22,270 nucleotides of DNA, from NCBI GenBank assembly GCA_934402515.1, contig CAKRTZ010000038.1, positions 1-22,270 of the forward strand. Direction: 5' to 3'. The stretch is from an uncultured Lachnospiraceae bacterium. Its GTDB lineage: Bacteria; Bacillota; Clostridia; Lachnospirales; Lachnospiraceae. The notes below the pieces were generated by a model. It searched no databases and was not told the DNA's origin. It saw nothing but the letters and a program-made list of their open reading frames with translations. The translations under genes and the position numbers were made by a program. Of the stretch, positions 15,558-22,270 are shown piece after piece. Position 1 is the stretch's first letter; the number at the start of each line of letters is the position of its first letter.

Positions 15558-17645
15558 CTACGCCTCATCGTCCAGCGGTTTATTCAATTCTTCTGCCCCT
15601 GCTGCCACGAAACGTCCCTCTTTGATAACGGGGTATTCCTCGCCGGTGGCGGAAACTGCCGTCAGTTCCCCCAGTTCATCGTAGGGAATCGTAATATCCG
15701 TGTGACAATTAAAGTATGCCTTGGCAGGGTCTTCCTTCCGGTAACGGGCGGTTACTTCATTATCACGGGCTACAATCTTTTTGCCATCAGGATTGCAGGT
15801 CACCATATCCTCCTCATGGGAGTAGCAGGTGTCTCCTACGGCAAAGTGAGGTCCGGTTTTCTCTGCAATAAGGATGGGCATCTTGGCGCCGATTCCGTAT
15901 TTCCGTGCCACCATATAGGCAGTGGTGTTGGTTCCGATGGCGAACTCGCCCATGGGCAGGGTATCGTGGTGGAACAGTACGTTCTCCTTGATATACTGTT
16001 TGTTTTCCTCCGTAGTTTCAAAGTTGGCACAGTCATAATCTGCAATCATGCCATCCTGGAAGGTAATGCTTAAATCCTTGTACTCCAATTCATTTAGGAA
16101 TACATGGGTCACATGAAGAACGCCGTTGGTGCCGGTGAGTTTCGGGGAGGTAAACACCTCTCCTACTGGGATATTCACATCTGCCACACAGTTTTCAAAA
16201 ATCGTTTCCTCTGCAGGATTCTGCAGTTTCCACAGATTGACTTTTAAATCCGTGCGGTTGCCGTTCATTCCCTTGATGCGCACATAGTCTGCCTTGTCCA
16301 GCAAATCAATGAGCGATGCCTGAATCCGGCTGTATAATTCATAGTCCAACGTATTGATTTTTACAATTTCGTCAAAAATTTCCTCGTATTTGTCCCCGAT
16401 TTCCGGCGTGGGGAAGGCGATAATGGTAAAGCTCCGCTCCTCCTGGTTGATGTACTCGTTGGTGAGGCGGCTGGCATCGGAGGAAAATTTTACCTGTAAC
16501 TTCTGCTGTTCCTCGTTTAATTTGTACGCTGCCTCACATTTTGCAGGGGCAAAAGGCGTCTCACCAAAAATCTCCACTACCGCAGGGCCTGCATACTCGG
16601 CAGCCAGCTGTTTCCGCTCCTCGTAAGCGCTGCGGAGTACTTCCAGGCGGCGGTTGCAGTATTTCGCATCAAAAAATAATGCCTTGTCCTCTTTGTGGTC
16701 GTAATCGAACTGTTTGTTGGGATTTGCCCCGAAAAAGCCCCGTTTATTTACGGAACGACCTTCAAAGGCACTCACTGCGTTCCGCGCCAGCGCGGGCTTT
16801 AAGCCCATCTTTTCAAAATCTTCAAAGGCTTTCTTCATCATCCGCTCAAAGCCTAAGGGATAATGGATGCCTACGGTTTTCTTCTTATATAAAGGCTTGC
16901 CTGCCAGTTCAAAGCCCTTGCGATACCCTTCCGCGTAAGTGCCTGCCATCAGATCAATCTGCTCCTGGGGCAGTTCTGCCAGATGTCTCGCCGTCCGCAG
17001 TTCGCTCTCGGTGATATATTCTCCGAAGTAATACAGATAGCGCACATCGTTTAAGTCGCTGTCCATAATGAGCCGCACTGCAAAGTCCCTGTCCGGGTCA
17101 ACCTGGGCTGTCACCATCCCTGTGGCCGCATCCTCGGAATAGTCACTGAAAAACCAGTAAATAGTACGGCGCAGTGCCTCTCCTGCCGGGAGAAGTCCGG
17201 TTTCTTCCTTTTCACAGGTAAACATGCCGTAAATTTCCAAAAACAGTTCCATACGGATCACGCAATCAAAAATTTTATCCTCATAGACATAACCAATCAA
17301 TGCCCGCAGTTCTGTGTACAAAAAGCAGAGCAGATTTCCATGCTCCTTGCCCAGAATTTCTTCTGCATAGGTGGGATTGGCATAGCTTATTCCGTAATTT
17401 TCCGGTAAAATATCCTCATACAATTGTCGGTTGCGTTCCTGCAATTCTTCCAATGACGCCTGCTTCAGCTGACCGCTTTTGACAAACCGATAAGTTTCAT
17501 CCATCAGGCACAGAAATGTTGCCATCTTTTTAAAATATTGCTGGAATTTTTCTTCCAGGATATGCTCATCCGGGATTTCCAACACTCTTTCCATTGCTAA
17601 ATCATAACGCTCCTTCATTTCTTCCGGATCATAATTCAATTCCAT
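15558..17645 (-). CDS. M29-family aminopeptidase with a long N-terminal extension
   Basis: A 695-aa protein whose C-terminal ~380 residues fit the M29 (AmpS/AmpT, thermophilic) metal aminopeptidase family. Likely metal and catalytic residues are E496 (GEVFTSP), E567 (MGEFAIGTN), H600 (TGPHFAVGD), a Tyr near 608, and H648/D650 (NCHTDI), in the order and spacing of the family. The usual family length is ~410, so about 300 residues are added at the N-terminus. These are helical, acidic and without motifs I know. I start at MELNYDPEE (GGAGG, five bases spacing); a TTG 12 bases earlier overlaps that binding site. It is the last gene of the pyrE unit and would release amino acids from peptides in the cytoplasm. 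Confidence 0.87.
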   Translation of the reverse strand: MELNYDPEEMKERYDLAMERVLEIPDEHILEEKFQQYFKKMATFLCLMDETYRFVKSGQLKQASLEELQERNRQLYEDILPENYGISYANPTYAEEILGKEHGNLLCFLYTELRALIGYVYEDKIFDCVIRMELFLEIYGMFTCEKEETGLLPAGEALRRTIYWFFSDYSEDAATGMVTAQVDPDRDFAVRLIMDSDLNDVRYLYYFGEYITESELRTARHLAELPQEQIDLMAGTYAEGYRKGFELAGKPLYKKKTVGIHYPLGFERMMKKAFEDFEKMGLKPALARNAVSAFEGRSVNKRGFFGANPNKQFDYDHKEDKALFFDAKYCNRRLEVLRSAYEERKQLAAEYAGPAVVEIFGETPFAPAKCEAAYKLNEEQQKLQVKFSSDASRLTNEYINQEERSFTIIAFPTPEIGDKYEEIFDEIVKINTLDYELYSRIQASLIDLLDKADYVRIKGMNGNRTDLKVNLWKLQNPAEETIFENCVADVNIPVGEVFTSPKLTGTNGVLHVTHVFLNELEYKDLSITFQDGMIADYDCANFETTEENKQYIKENVLFHHDTLPMGEFAIGTNTTAYMVARKYGIGAKMPILIAEKTGPHFAVGDTCYSHEEDMVTCNPDGKKIVARDNEVTARYRKEDPAKAYFNCHTDITIPYDELGELTAVSATGEEYPVIKEGRFVAAGAEELNKPLDDEA

Positions 17646-17670
17646 AAGTTCCTCCAAACAAAAACTTTCC

Positions 17671-18003
17671 TTAATCTATAAAAAATGACATGCCAGGGGC
17701 ATACAATAGCAGGCTGATTCCGCACAGTGCCAGTGCATTAAAAATTATGCCAACCCAGGAAAAAAAGTAAAACATATCCTTTTCCGTTCTGGACCAGATT
17801 CCTAAAATCAATCCCGCAAAAGCAAACAATGTAATCAATAACCCTGTCGCTCCATAGGATTCCGCTGCCTGTCCGCCTCTCCGGAAAGACAGGTAAATCA
17901 CCAGTACATAGGACACCAGTGAAATCGTTCCCAGGATCGTGGAGGCGATTGCTTTCTGCGGATGTTTTTTCTTTGTAAATATATATCGTCTCTTACCAAA
18001 CAT
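17671..18003 (-). CDS. DUF6142-like small membrane protein
   Basis: A 110-aa protein with a basic start (MFGKRRYIFTKKKHPQKA) and three to four membrane helices (about 20-42, 52-70, 78-102). The pattern fits a family of unknown function often found next to pyrE and M29 aminopeptidases in Lachnospiraceae (DUF6142 by recollection). No strong binding site precedes the ATG, which follows the stem-loop at about 18017-18041, so translation may depend on the gene before. A different frame (start near 18041, behind AGGAG and AAGGG) begins MSQGILVSIVGIVCLV, but its rest is not protein-like. Confidence 0.7.
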   Translation of the reverse strand: MFGKRRYIFTKKKHPQKAIASTILGTISLVSYVLVIYLSFRRGGQAAESYGATGLLITLFAFAGLILGIWSRTEKDMFYFFSWVGIIFNALALCGISLLLYAPGMSFFID

Positions 18004-18069
18004 ACGATGCCTACAATCGAAACAAGGATGCCTTGCGACATCCCTTCTGTTTCTTCTCCTGATTGAACT

Positions 18070-18222
18070 TTAAAACATAATCTTTGACTTGCCAGCCAGC
18101 AGCTTGGATCCACTGATAATAAGAAGCACTCCGCTGCCTACTCCCACGGCAATAGCTACAATTCCTAAAATAATATTGGTTACTCCGGTTCCACGCATGG
18201 TACGATATGTCTTTTCTTCCAT
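18070..18222 (-). CDS. 50-aa single-span membrane peptide
   Basis: An ATG with GGGAGG nine bases upstream opens a 50-codon frame ending in TAA. It begins MEEKTYRTMRGTGVTNIILG, continues with a Gly/Ala/Val/Ile-rich membrane helix (about residues 15-37) and ends in a basic tail (KLLAGKSKIMF). It starts 16 nt after pyrE and precedes the DUF6142-like gene, so the three are probably co-transcribed. The reading frame, spacing and sensible membrane topology (acidic/basic start, basic end) support a real gene despite its size. Function unknown. Confidence 0.75.
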   Translation of the reverse strand: MEEKTYRTMRGTGVTNIILGIVAIAVGVGSGVLLIISGSKLLAGKSKIMF

Positions 18223-18238
18223 CCTTCAAAACCTCCCT

Positions 18239-18919
18239 TTACTTTGCGCCGTACTCTTTGTAATAAGCATCAATCGCTGCCTTTAAGGTATCGTCAATAT
18301 AAACTTTACCATTATATGGCTTATTATACAAGTGTTCGATCACATCTGCCATAGATACAATGGCTGCGGTAGGGAAGCCGTAGCGCTCCTTGATTTCGTC
18401 CAAGGCGCTCTTTTCAGACTGGATGCCGCGCTCCATGCGGTTTAAGGAAACCATCAGTCCTACGATTTCCACATTGGCTGCGCCCCGTACCTTGGGTACG
18501 GTCTCTTCCATGGATTTACCGGAGGTGGTCACATCCTCAATCATAATGACTCTGTCGCCGTCCTGCAGGGGACTGCCCAAAAAGCTGCCCTTATCTGCAC
18601 CGTGGTCTTTTTCCTCTTTTCTGTCAGAGCAGTAACGAACCTCTTTGCCATACAGCTTGCTGTATGCCACTGCGGTCACTACGCTGATGGGAATTCCCTT
18701 ATAAGCAGGTCCAAAGAGAACATCAAAATCATCTCCATAGGTTTCGTGAATGGCTCTTGCGTAATATTCGCCCAGCTTCATTAACTGGCTGCCGGTCACA
18801 TAGGAACCCGCATTCATAAAGAAGGGGGACTTGCGTCCGCTCTTCAATGTAAAATCTCCAAATTTCAGGACATTACAGTCCACCATAAATTCAACAAACT
18901 CGCTCTTGTAGCTCTCCAT
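18239..18919 (-). CDS. pyrE: Orotate phosphoribosyltransferase
   Basis: A 226-aa enzyme that makes orotidine monophosphate from orotate and PRPP in pyrimidine synthesis. It has the substrate loop LKFGDFTLKSGRKSPFF, FGPAYKGIPI, the flexible catalytic loop YCSDRKEEKDHGADKG, and the PRPP-binding motif VIMIEDVTTSGKSM. I start at MESYKSEFVEF because GGAGG lies ten bases upstream and the promoter overlaps the longer frame. It is the first gene of a four-gene unit (pyrE, 50-aa peptide, DUF6142-like, M29). No other pyr genes are near. Confidence 0.95.
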   Translation of the reverse strand: MESYKSEFVEFMVDCNVLKFGDFTLKSGRKSPFFMNAGSYVTGSQLMKLGEYYARAIHETYGDDFDVLFGPAYKGIPISVVTAVAYSKLYGKEVRYCSDRKEEKDHGADKGSFLGSPLQDGDRVIMIEDVTTSGKSMEETVPKVRGAANVEIVGLMVSLNRMERGIQSEKSALDEIKERYGFPTAAIVSMADVIEHLYNKPYNGKVYIDDTLKAAIDAYYKEYGAK

Positions 18920-18948
18920 AATGAGTAAACCTCCGTTTCGCTTTCTCC

Positions 18949-19005
18949 ATACTACCATAAAAATGGGGAATCAGCAACGGCTATCGGGGGAAATTTGCGT
19001 TGCTG
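18949..19005 (-). promoter_or_regulatory. Promoter of pyrE with an inverted repeat over the -35 box
   Basis: On the minus strand TTGCTG (18972-18977) and TAGTAT (18949-18954) are spaced by 17 nt, with an extended -10 TGG. The -35 box is in one arm of an 8-bp inverted repeat, CAGCAACG (18972-18979) and CGTTGCTG (18998-19005). The predicted transcript starts near 18942, only ~23 nt before the ATG, too short for a PyrR attenuator. An operator reading is possible. Confidence 0.6.
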
Positions 19006-19040
19006 TGAAACCTATTCGCATCTTTGCAAATAGATATATG

Positions 19041-19351
19041 ACCTATATAGATAAAGTTATAGTGGTTTTTATAGGTTTCTTTCCATTCTATGAGTCGATG
19101 GCTGACCTATAAGTGTAAAATTATAACTAGTCTTATAGGTTCCTTCATCCTCTTTAAATGAATGTCTGACCTATAAGAGTAGTCATACACCATCCTTTAT
19201 AGGTCATTTAACGTGCTTATAAGATAAAAAACCTGGTTTTTCATGAAATTTTGACCTATAAAAATCATTTCCCACTAATCTTATAGGGCGAAGTTCCAAA
19301 AAACTTCGAATAAAGTACCTATAGAATATAACTTTCCCTTTGCTTATAGGT
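19041..19351. repeat. Array of five inverted-repeat units (ACCTATAAG ... CTTATAGGT)
   Basis: Five units at 19041-19076, 19105-19140, 19169-19204, 19254-19288 and 19317-19351 are each 35-36 bp. Each starts with ACCTATA(A/T/G) and ends with its inverted complement (TATAGGT, in one case TATAGGG). The inner ~18 bp and the linkers differ between units. Start-to-start distances are 64, 64, 85 and 63. The long gap contains CTTATAAG (19216-19223), perhaps a degenerate site, plus part of the AT-rich linker. A weaker ACCTATT lies at 19010. It fills most of the 515-bp gene-free stretch between pyrE and the ATPase remnant. A 7-bp hairpin (19289-19308) lies between the last two units. Confidence 0.85.
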
Positions 19352-19381
19352 TTTTTGCAAAATTATGTAAATCTGAAAAGA

Positions 19382-19406
19382 CAAAGAGTCGCTTGCCGAC
19401 TCTTTG
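19382..19406 (-). terminator. Hairpin terminator after the ATPase remnant
   Basis: CAAAGAGTCG and CGACTCTTTG form a perfect 10-bp stem with a 5-nt loop. On the minus strand a modest T tract (TCTTTTC) follows. It lies 28 bases after the stop codon of the ATPase remnant. Its AAAGAGTC core resembles the tRNA-Trp terminator near the other copy of the dispersed repeat. Confidence 0.6.
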
Positions 19407-19430
19407 CACGCGCGAGCGGTATGCGTAGCA

Positions 19431-19460
19431 TAAACTACTTCTCGGCGAGTTGCGCATCGT
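19431..19460 (-). repeat. Copy of the short dispersed repeat at the ATPase 3' end
   Basis: This 30-bp stretch agrees with positions 1-30 in 26 places. It covers the last codons (DAQLAEK), the stop and the following TTTATG. The normal C-terminal part of the ATPase family is missing exactly from here, so this sequence marks the break point. Confidence 0.6.
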
Positions 19461-20487
19461 TTCTGGATGGATTGGAATAAAAATATAGTTTATGTCCACC
19501 AGCCACTAACATCTGTGCAACGATATTCTCCACAATCATTCCTTTATTTACTTCCAGTTTATCAAATAGTAGTTTCTTATATATTTCCTCACTGACAATT
19601 CCATTTTCATCAAAGGCATGGCTGATTAAAAGTCCGGTATCTGCCATGTAGCATTTTAATGTTATCCGGCTCATATTGAGTTTCAGTCCAATGCTTGGCT
19701 CTGTAGAATTGTAACAGATGTTCGCAATCATATCGTCCGAAAGCCAAAAGATGGCATCTTCATAATCTCTGAGCCTTGCGTCTTTTTTCAGCGAAGATAA
19801 TTTGAATTTCTTTTCATGTTTCTGGAGCTGTGCGGGAATATCGTCAAATATCTGTTCCACCCGCATCTCATATCCGTCTGCATGTTTCACGATATCAGAA
19901 CGGTAGAGTTCCAAAATATCTCTTTTTACCCGGTCAACCCGTTCAAAATCTCTGGTTTCCACATAAGCGTTGACTGCCTGCGGCATCCCTCCCACAATCA
20001 GATACTGTCTGAAATAGTCCATCGCCTTTCTGTGAAGCGCCTGCCCCAATGGTTTTCTTTCCGTAAAACACTTACGAATCAAATCCATCAGCAGGTCATT
20101 TCCCATCGCCCAGAGAAATTCTTCAAAATCCAGCGGAACCATTTGTACATGATGCTCTTCCGAGGGAATGACAATGTCCTTCACATTTTTTTTGATGGAC
20201 ATCAGCGAACCGGTTTCCACATAGTCATACCGCCCATCTGCCACCAGATATTTCAGTGCTGCCCTGGCTCTTGGAAACAACTGTACTTCATCAAAAATAA
20301 TCAGTGATTCACGAGGATATAATTTCACGTTATAAAAGTTGGAAAGATAGAGAAAAAACGTGTCCAGGTCATTCAGATAATGAAGAAACAACTCTGTGAT
20401 TTCCTCAGATGCACGGTTGAAATCTACCAGAATATAACTTCTGTACTCTGCCTTTGCAAATTTTTCAGCAATGAAGCTCTTTCCCAC
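19435..20487 (-). pseudogene. AAA ATPase of the DUF4143 type, truncated at both ends
   Basis: A 350-codon frame that begins with GTG in the middle of the Walker A motif (RVGKSFIAEKFA); family members normally have about 35 residues before this, and an in-frame TAA lies four codons upstream of the GTG. Walker B reads SLIIFDEVQLFPRA, followed by YDYVETGSLMSI and LIVGGMPQAV. The C-terminus stops after NPSRNDAQLAEK, where intact relatives continue ~60 residues with an EIDFLI ... EVKSS nuclease-like domain (DUF4143). No binding site precedes the GTG. I judge it a decayed gene. These ATPases are accessory and often multicopy in gut Clostridia; function unproven. Confidence 0.8.
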
Positions 20488-20600
20488 ACGTTCAAGATTT
20501 TATCAACCTGGTTTTTACACGTTTTCAAGGTTTTTATTTTGACGATTTCACACGTTTTCAAGAATTTTATTTTGCTGATTCTACATGTTTTCAAGATTTT
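20485..20600. repeat. 33-bp tandem repeat at the broken 5' end of the ATPase
   Basis: The core CACGTTTTCAAG (minus strand CTTGAAAACGTG) recurs every 33 bp: the AAG ends lie at about 20496, 20529, 20562 and 20595. The first copy has lost two bases (CACGTTCAAG) and merges with the Walker A codons of the ATPase; the last has CATG instead of CACG. The intervals share a T-rich pattern (TTTTATTTTGnnGATT). Because 33 is a multiple of three, the minus strand can be read as repeated KIKTLKTC-like peptide, but without sign of a real gene. Confidence 0.8.
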
Positions 20601-20604
20601 GGGT

Positions 20605-20652
20605 CGCACAAAAAAATGGTATAATCCCTGTTATGGGAATTACACCATTTTT
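20605..20652 (-). terminator. Terminator of the broken secreted-protein gene
   Basis: AAAAATGGT (20612-20620) pairs with ACCATTTTT (20644-20652), extended by an inner ~7-bp stem with a bulge and a mismatch. On the minus strand a T7 tract directly follows. It ends transcripts coming from 21774. The plus-strand sequence within it contains TATAAT. Confidence 0.7.
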
Positions 20653-20671
20653 CTAAGATACTTCCTTATAA

Positions 20672-20702
20672 CCCTTCACAAAATGGAAGGGCTTTTTCTT
20701 TT
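20672..20702 (+). terminator. Terminator-like hairpin pointing rightward
   Basis: CCCTTC and GAAGGG form a 6-bp stem around an 8-nt loop, followed on the plus strand by CTTTTTCTTTT. On the minus strand only a weak T run follows, so the better direction is plus, although no plus-strand gene lies before it. Confidence 0.55.
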
Positions 20703-20708
20703 ATCATA

Positions 20709-21774
20709 CTATTCGTTTGCGGTTTTCCTATACCCGCAGCTACACACAAGAATACCATCACCCCAATCCTTACAGTCGTGGGCTTCCTGCTTTTCCAGTT
20801 TACATCTCTTGCAATACCATATATGGTAGTCCGTGTATTCATTTACTTGTTTTCTACCAATGTCATCATGCGGACATTGATAGCGACATATCTCGCATAT
20901 TCCGTCAGACCAGCTATGATTCTCTTCATCAAAGACCTTACCACATTCATCACAAACCCACCAATGCTGAGTGTATGAAGTTTTTGCCACGCTCGTACTT
21001 GTACAAGCAGTCTTTTGACCTTGATAACCGCAAAGAGTACATACAGATGTATGAGCATCTTCTCCCGAAACCTTTACATACTTCCAAGTATGAGACTCTA
21101 TGCCGGTCAATTCCTTACCGCACTTCTTACAAACCTGTTGATGTCCTGTGTCGTCTGATTTGTATTCAACTTCATGTGTACATTCTTCCGGGTTAGACGG
21201 GTTCTGTCCTGGTTCAGGATTTTCGGACGGCGCAGACGCCTCACTGCTGCCAGATGCCGATACACTGCTTGATGCAGCAGATACAGCAGTGGTGGTCTGT
21301 ACTGCGGGTACAGGCTCTGCCAGAATCTGTCCCTGCAAACCGGTTACTGCAATTCCTGCCTTGGTTACCTTTTCGATTGTGGTGAGGGGTCTTCCCTCCT
21401 CCATGCCATTGCTGGCATAATGGGCATAGTAGGCAGCCAGATCCGTTCCAAATACATCCTGCAAATCCTTGTAAGCAGAGCGGTAAGCAAAGACATTGAA
21501 ATCCTTGCGCAATGCCCTTCCTTCTGCCAAACCAAAGTTTACAAAGTGCCTCCTCATTGTCCCCGTATACAACGGCAACATCAGGGTACATGGCTGCGTA
21601 TTCCTTCGCGTTAAAGAGTTTCTTAATCGCCGCCAGTTCGCTCTCCGATGCTTTTGTGGTGTACTCCACCTCGCTCTGTGTCTGGGTGTCCTGGGGTGCT
21701 GCGGAAACAGTCATGGTTGACATCACTAAAGATGCCGTCAATGCTGTCACCATCATAAGTTTCTTTACTCTCAT
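20709..21774 (-). pseudogene. Secreted protein with CxxC motifs, broken by a frameshift
   Basis: The first frame (from 21774) starts MRVKKLMMVTALTASLVMST, a clear signal peptide cleaved near VSAAPQ, and reads AAIKKLFNAKEYAAMYPDVA. It loses sense near 21545. The adjacent frame then continues HFVNFGLAEGRALRKDFNVF, the second half of the same repeat type (H-F-x-x-x-G-x-x-E-G-R), through to a stop at 20709. The joined product would be ~358 aa: an N-terminal region with two such YPDV/EGR repeats, a Ser/Ala/Pro linker, and a C-terminal part with about six CxxC pairs (CKKCG, CTLCG, CDECG, CEIC, CKRC, CSCG), probably zinc-binding. AGGATGAGAG context and its own promoter precede the start (GGGATAAAGG before the ATG). 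Surface role likely. Confidence 0.82.
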
Positions 21775-21861
21775 CCTTTATCCCTCTCTATACACCTTGG
21801 TATTTACGGTCGAATATAGATGTACGGAAAATTCAACCGTTGTATTATCAATTCATTCAAT

Positions 21862-21890
21862 AATGTAAGTGTATCAGAAAAAAAAAGCAA
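21862..21890 (-). promoter_or_regulatory. Promoter of the secreted-protein gene
   Basis: On the minus strand TTGCTT (21885-21890) and TACATT (21862-21867) are spaced by 17 nt, with a T run between them. The leader to the start codon is about 80 nt and AT-rich. It contains the short palindrome CAACGGTTG. Confidence 0.5.
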
Positions 21891-21924
21891 GCGTAAATGC
21901 ACAATTTTTATTGTTGTCTAAAAA

Positions 21925-22209
21925 TTAAGAAAAATACTTTAAATCATAAAAACAGCACCCCAACTTTTGATAATAACCGCCGTTACATTTTGTTCCGCTC
22001 CGCTTAAAGCATCCAGAATATTTGCTGTGGCCAGGGGGATCACCCAACAGGGAGATCTCTGACAGGTCCACAGGAAGAAGGTCAGCAGTACCTTTCCCTT
22101 CTTCTTCGAAAAAAAAATTAAGCAGGAACCGATAGGGGCTTTCTGCCCTGTCGGAACATTCCTTTATGAATTCCTTTAGTTGTCCTTCTTTTTGATACTT
22201 TAATATCAT
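21925..22209 (-). CDS. Unknown small protein, possibly frameshifted
   Basis: A 94-codon frame with GAGG four bases before the ATG. The first ~55 residues read like a soluble protein (EGQLKEFIKECSDRAESPYR, then an acidic EEEGKG). After SEISLLGDPPGH the composition becomes odd, with many Cys, Gly, Lys and Tyr. The next frame over the same bases gives IPLATANILDALSGAEQNVT and then AVIIKSWGAVFMI and a stop, which looks much more like normal protein. The switch point is a CCCCC run. I suspect a one-base change there. No family recognised; no terminator is evident downstream. Confidence 0.5.
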   Translation of the reverse strand: MILKYQKEGQLKEFIKECSDRAESPYRFLLNFFFEEEGKGTADLLPVDLSEISLLGDPPGHSKYSGCFKRSGTKCNGGYYQKLGCCFYDLKYFS

Positions 22210-22270
22210 TTTACCTCATATTTTTTATGGTTTTCTCTCCAAAATACAGTGAAAAACGACTGATTTGTAC

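Noticed and set aside
17898..18113. Alternative small gene starting MSQGILVSIVGIV
   Set aside because: It has a fair binding site, but after ~20 hydrophobic residues it becomes an Arg/Trp/Pro-rich shadow of the DUF6142-like gene, whose own frame shows proper membrane helices.
18920..18960. PyrR attenuator before pyrE
   Set aside because: The promoter leaves about 23 nt of leader, too short for anti-terminator and terminator stems.
19041..19351. CRISPR array
   Set aside because: The ~64-bp period is CRISPR-like, but only 8-9-bp half-sites are conserved, in alternating direction. There is no 23-36-bp constant repeat and no cas gene nearby.
19435..20487. Intact AAA ATPase gene
   Set aside because: The frame starts within Walker A, an in-frame stop lies four codons upstream of the GTG, no binding site is present, and the C-terminal domain is missing.
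20424..20609. Minus-strand frame encoding KIKTLKTC-like repeats
   Set aside because: It is a by-product of the 33-bp tandem repeat, starts with GTG without a binding site, and continues out of frame through the ATPase remnant.

Overview
The window reads as a chromosomal segment of a Gram-positive anaerobe of the class Clostridia, most likely Lachnospiraceae. The reasons are a minimal SufC-SufB pair, a YtrA-type GntR regulator in front of clpC, pyrE next to a DUF6142-type membrane protein and an M29 aminopeptidase, strong AGGAGG-type ribosome binding sites, TTGACA/TATAAT-like promoters, and gut-type secreted proteins with many CxxC motifs. This is an inference from gene content; no 16S or other marker is present. 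Every gene I can support is on the minus strand, so the window is best read from its right end to its left end.

Right part (22270 to 18920) is accessory and decaying. It holds a small unknown ORF that may be frameshifted, a secreted CxxC-rich protein broken by a frameshift, an AAA ATPase (DUF4143 type) remnant lacking both ends, a 33-bp tandem repeat at its broken 5' end, and a striking intergenic array of alternating ACCTATAAG/CTTATAGGT half-sites just upstream of the pyrE promoter.

Middle part (18919 to 10634) is nucleotide metabolism. The first unit is pyrE, a 50-aa membrane peptide, a DUF6142-like membrane protein and an M29 aminopeptidase with a long N-terminal extension. The second is a purE-purM-purN-purD operon with a palindromic promoter region. 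Its last gene encodes a membrane-anchored SH3-domain protein with a very acidic cytoplasmic tail.

Left part (10615 to 432) looks like one nine-gene transcription unit for protein quality control, DNA repair and Fe-S assembly: a GntR/YtrA regulator, clpC, a small conserved protein, radA, sufC, sufB, a protein resembling a radical SAM/SPASM protein without cluster cysteines, a DUF308-like membrane protein, and a large glycosidase-like protein. A perfect 12-bp dyad overlaps the promoter, which suggests control by the regulator itself instead of CtsR. At the far left lies tRNA-Trp with its own promoter, leader hairpin and terminator, followed by a short sequence that recurs at the 3' end of the broken ATPase gene.

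The best candidates for something undescribed are the half-site array (19041-19351), the GntR-clpC control region (10533-10615), and the cysteine-less SPASM-like protein next to the Suf genes (3326-4150).
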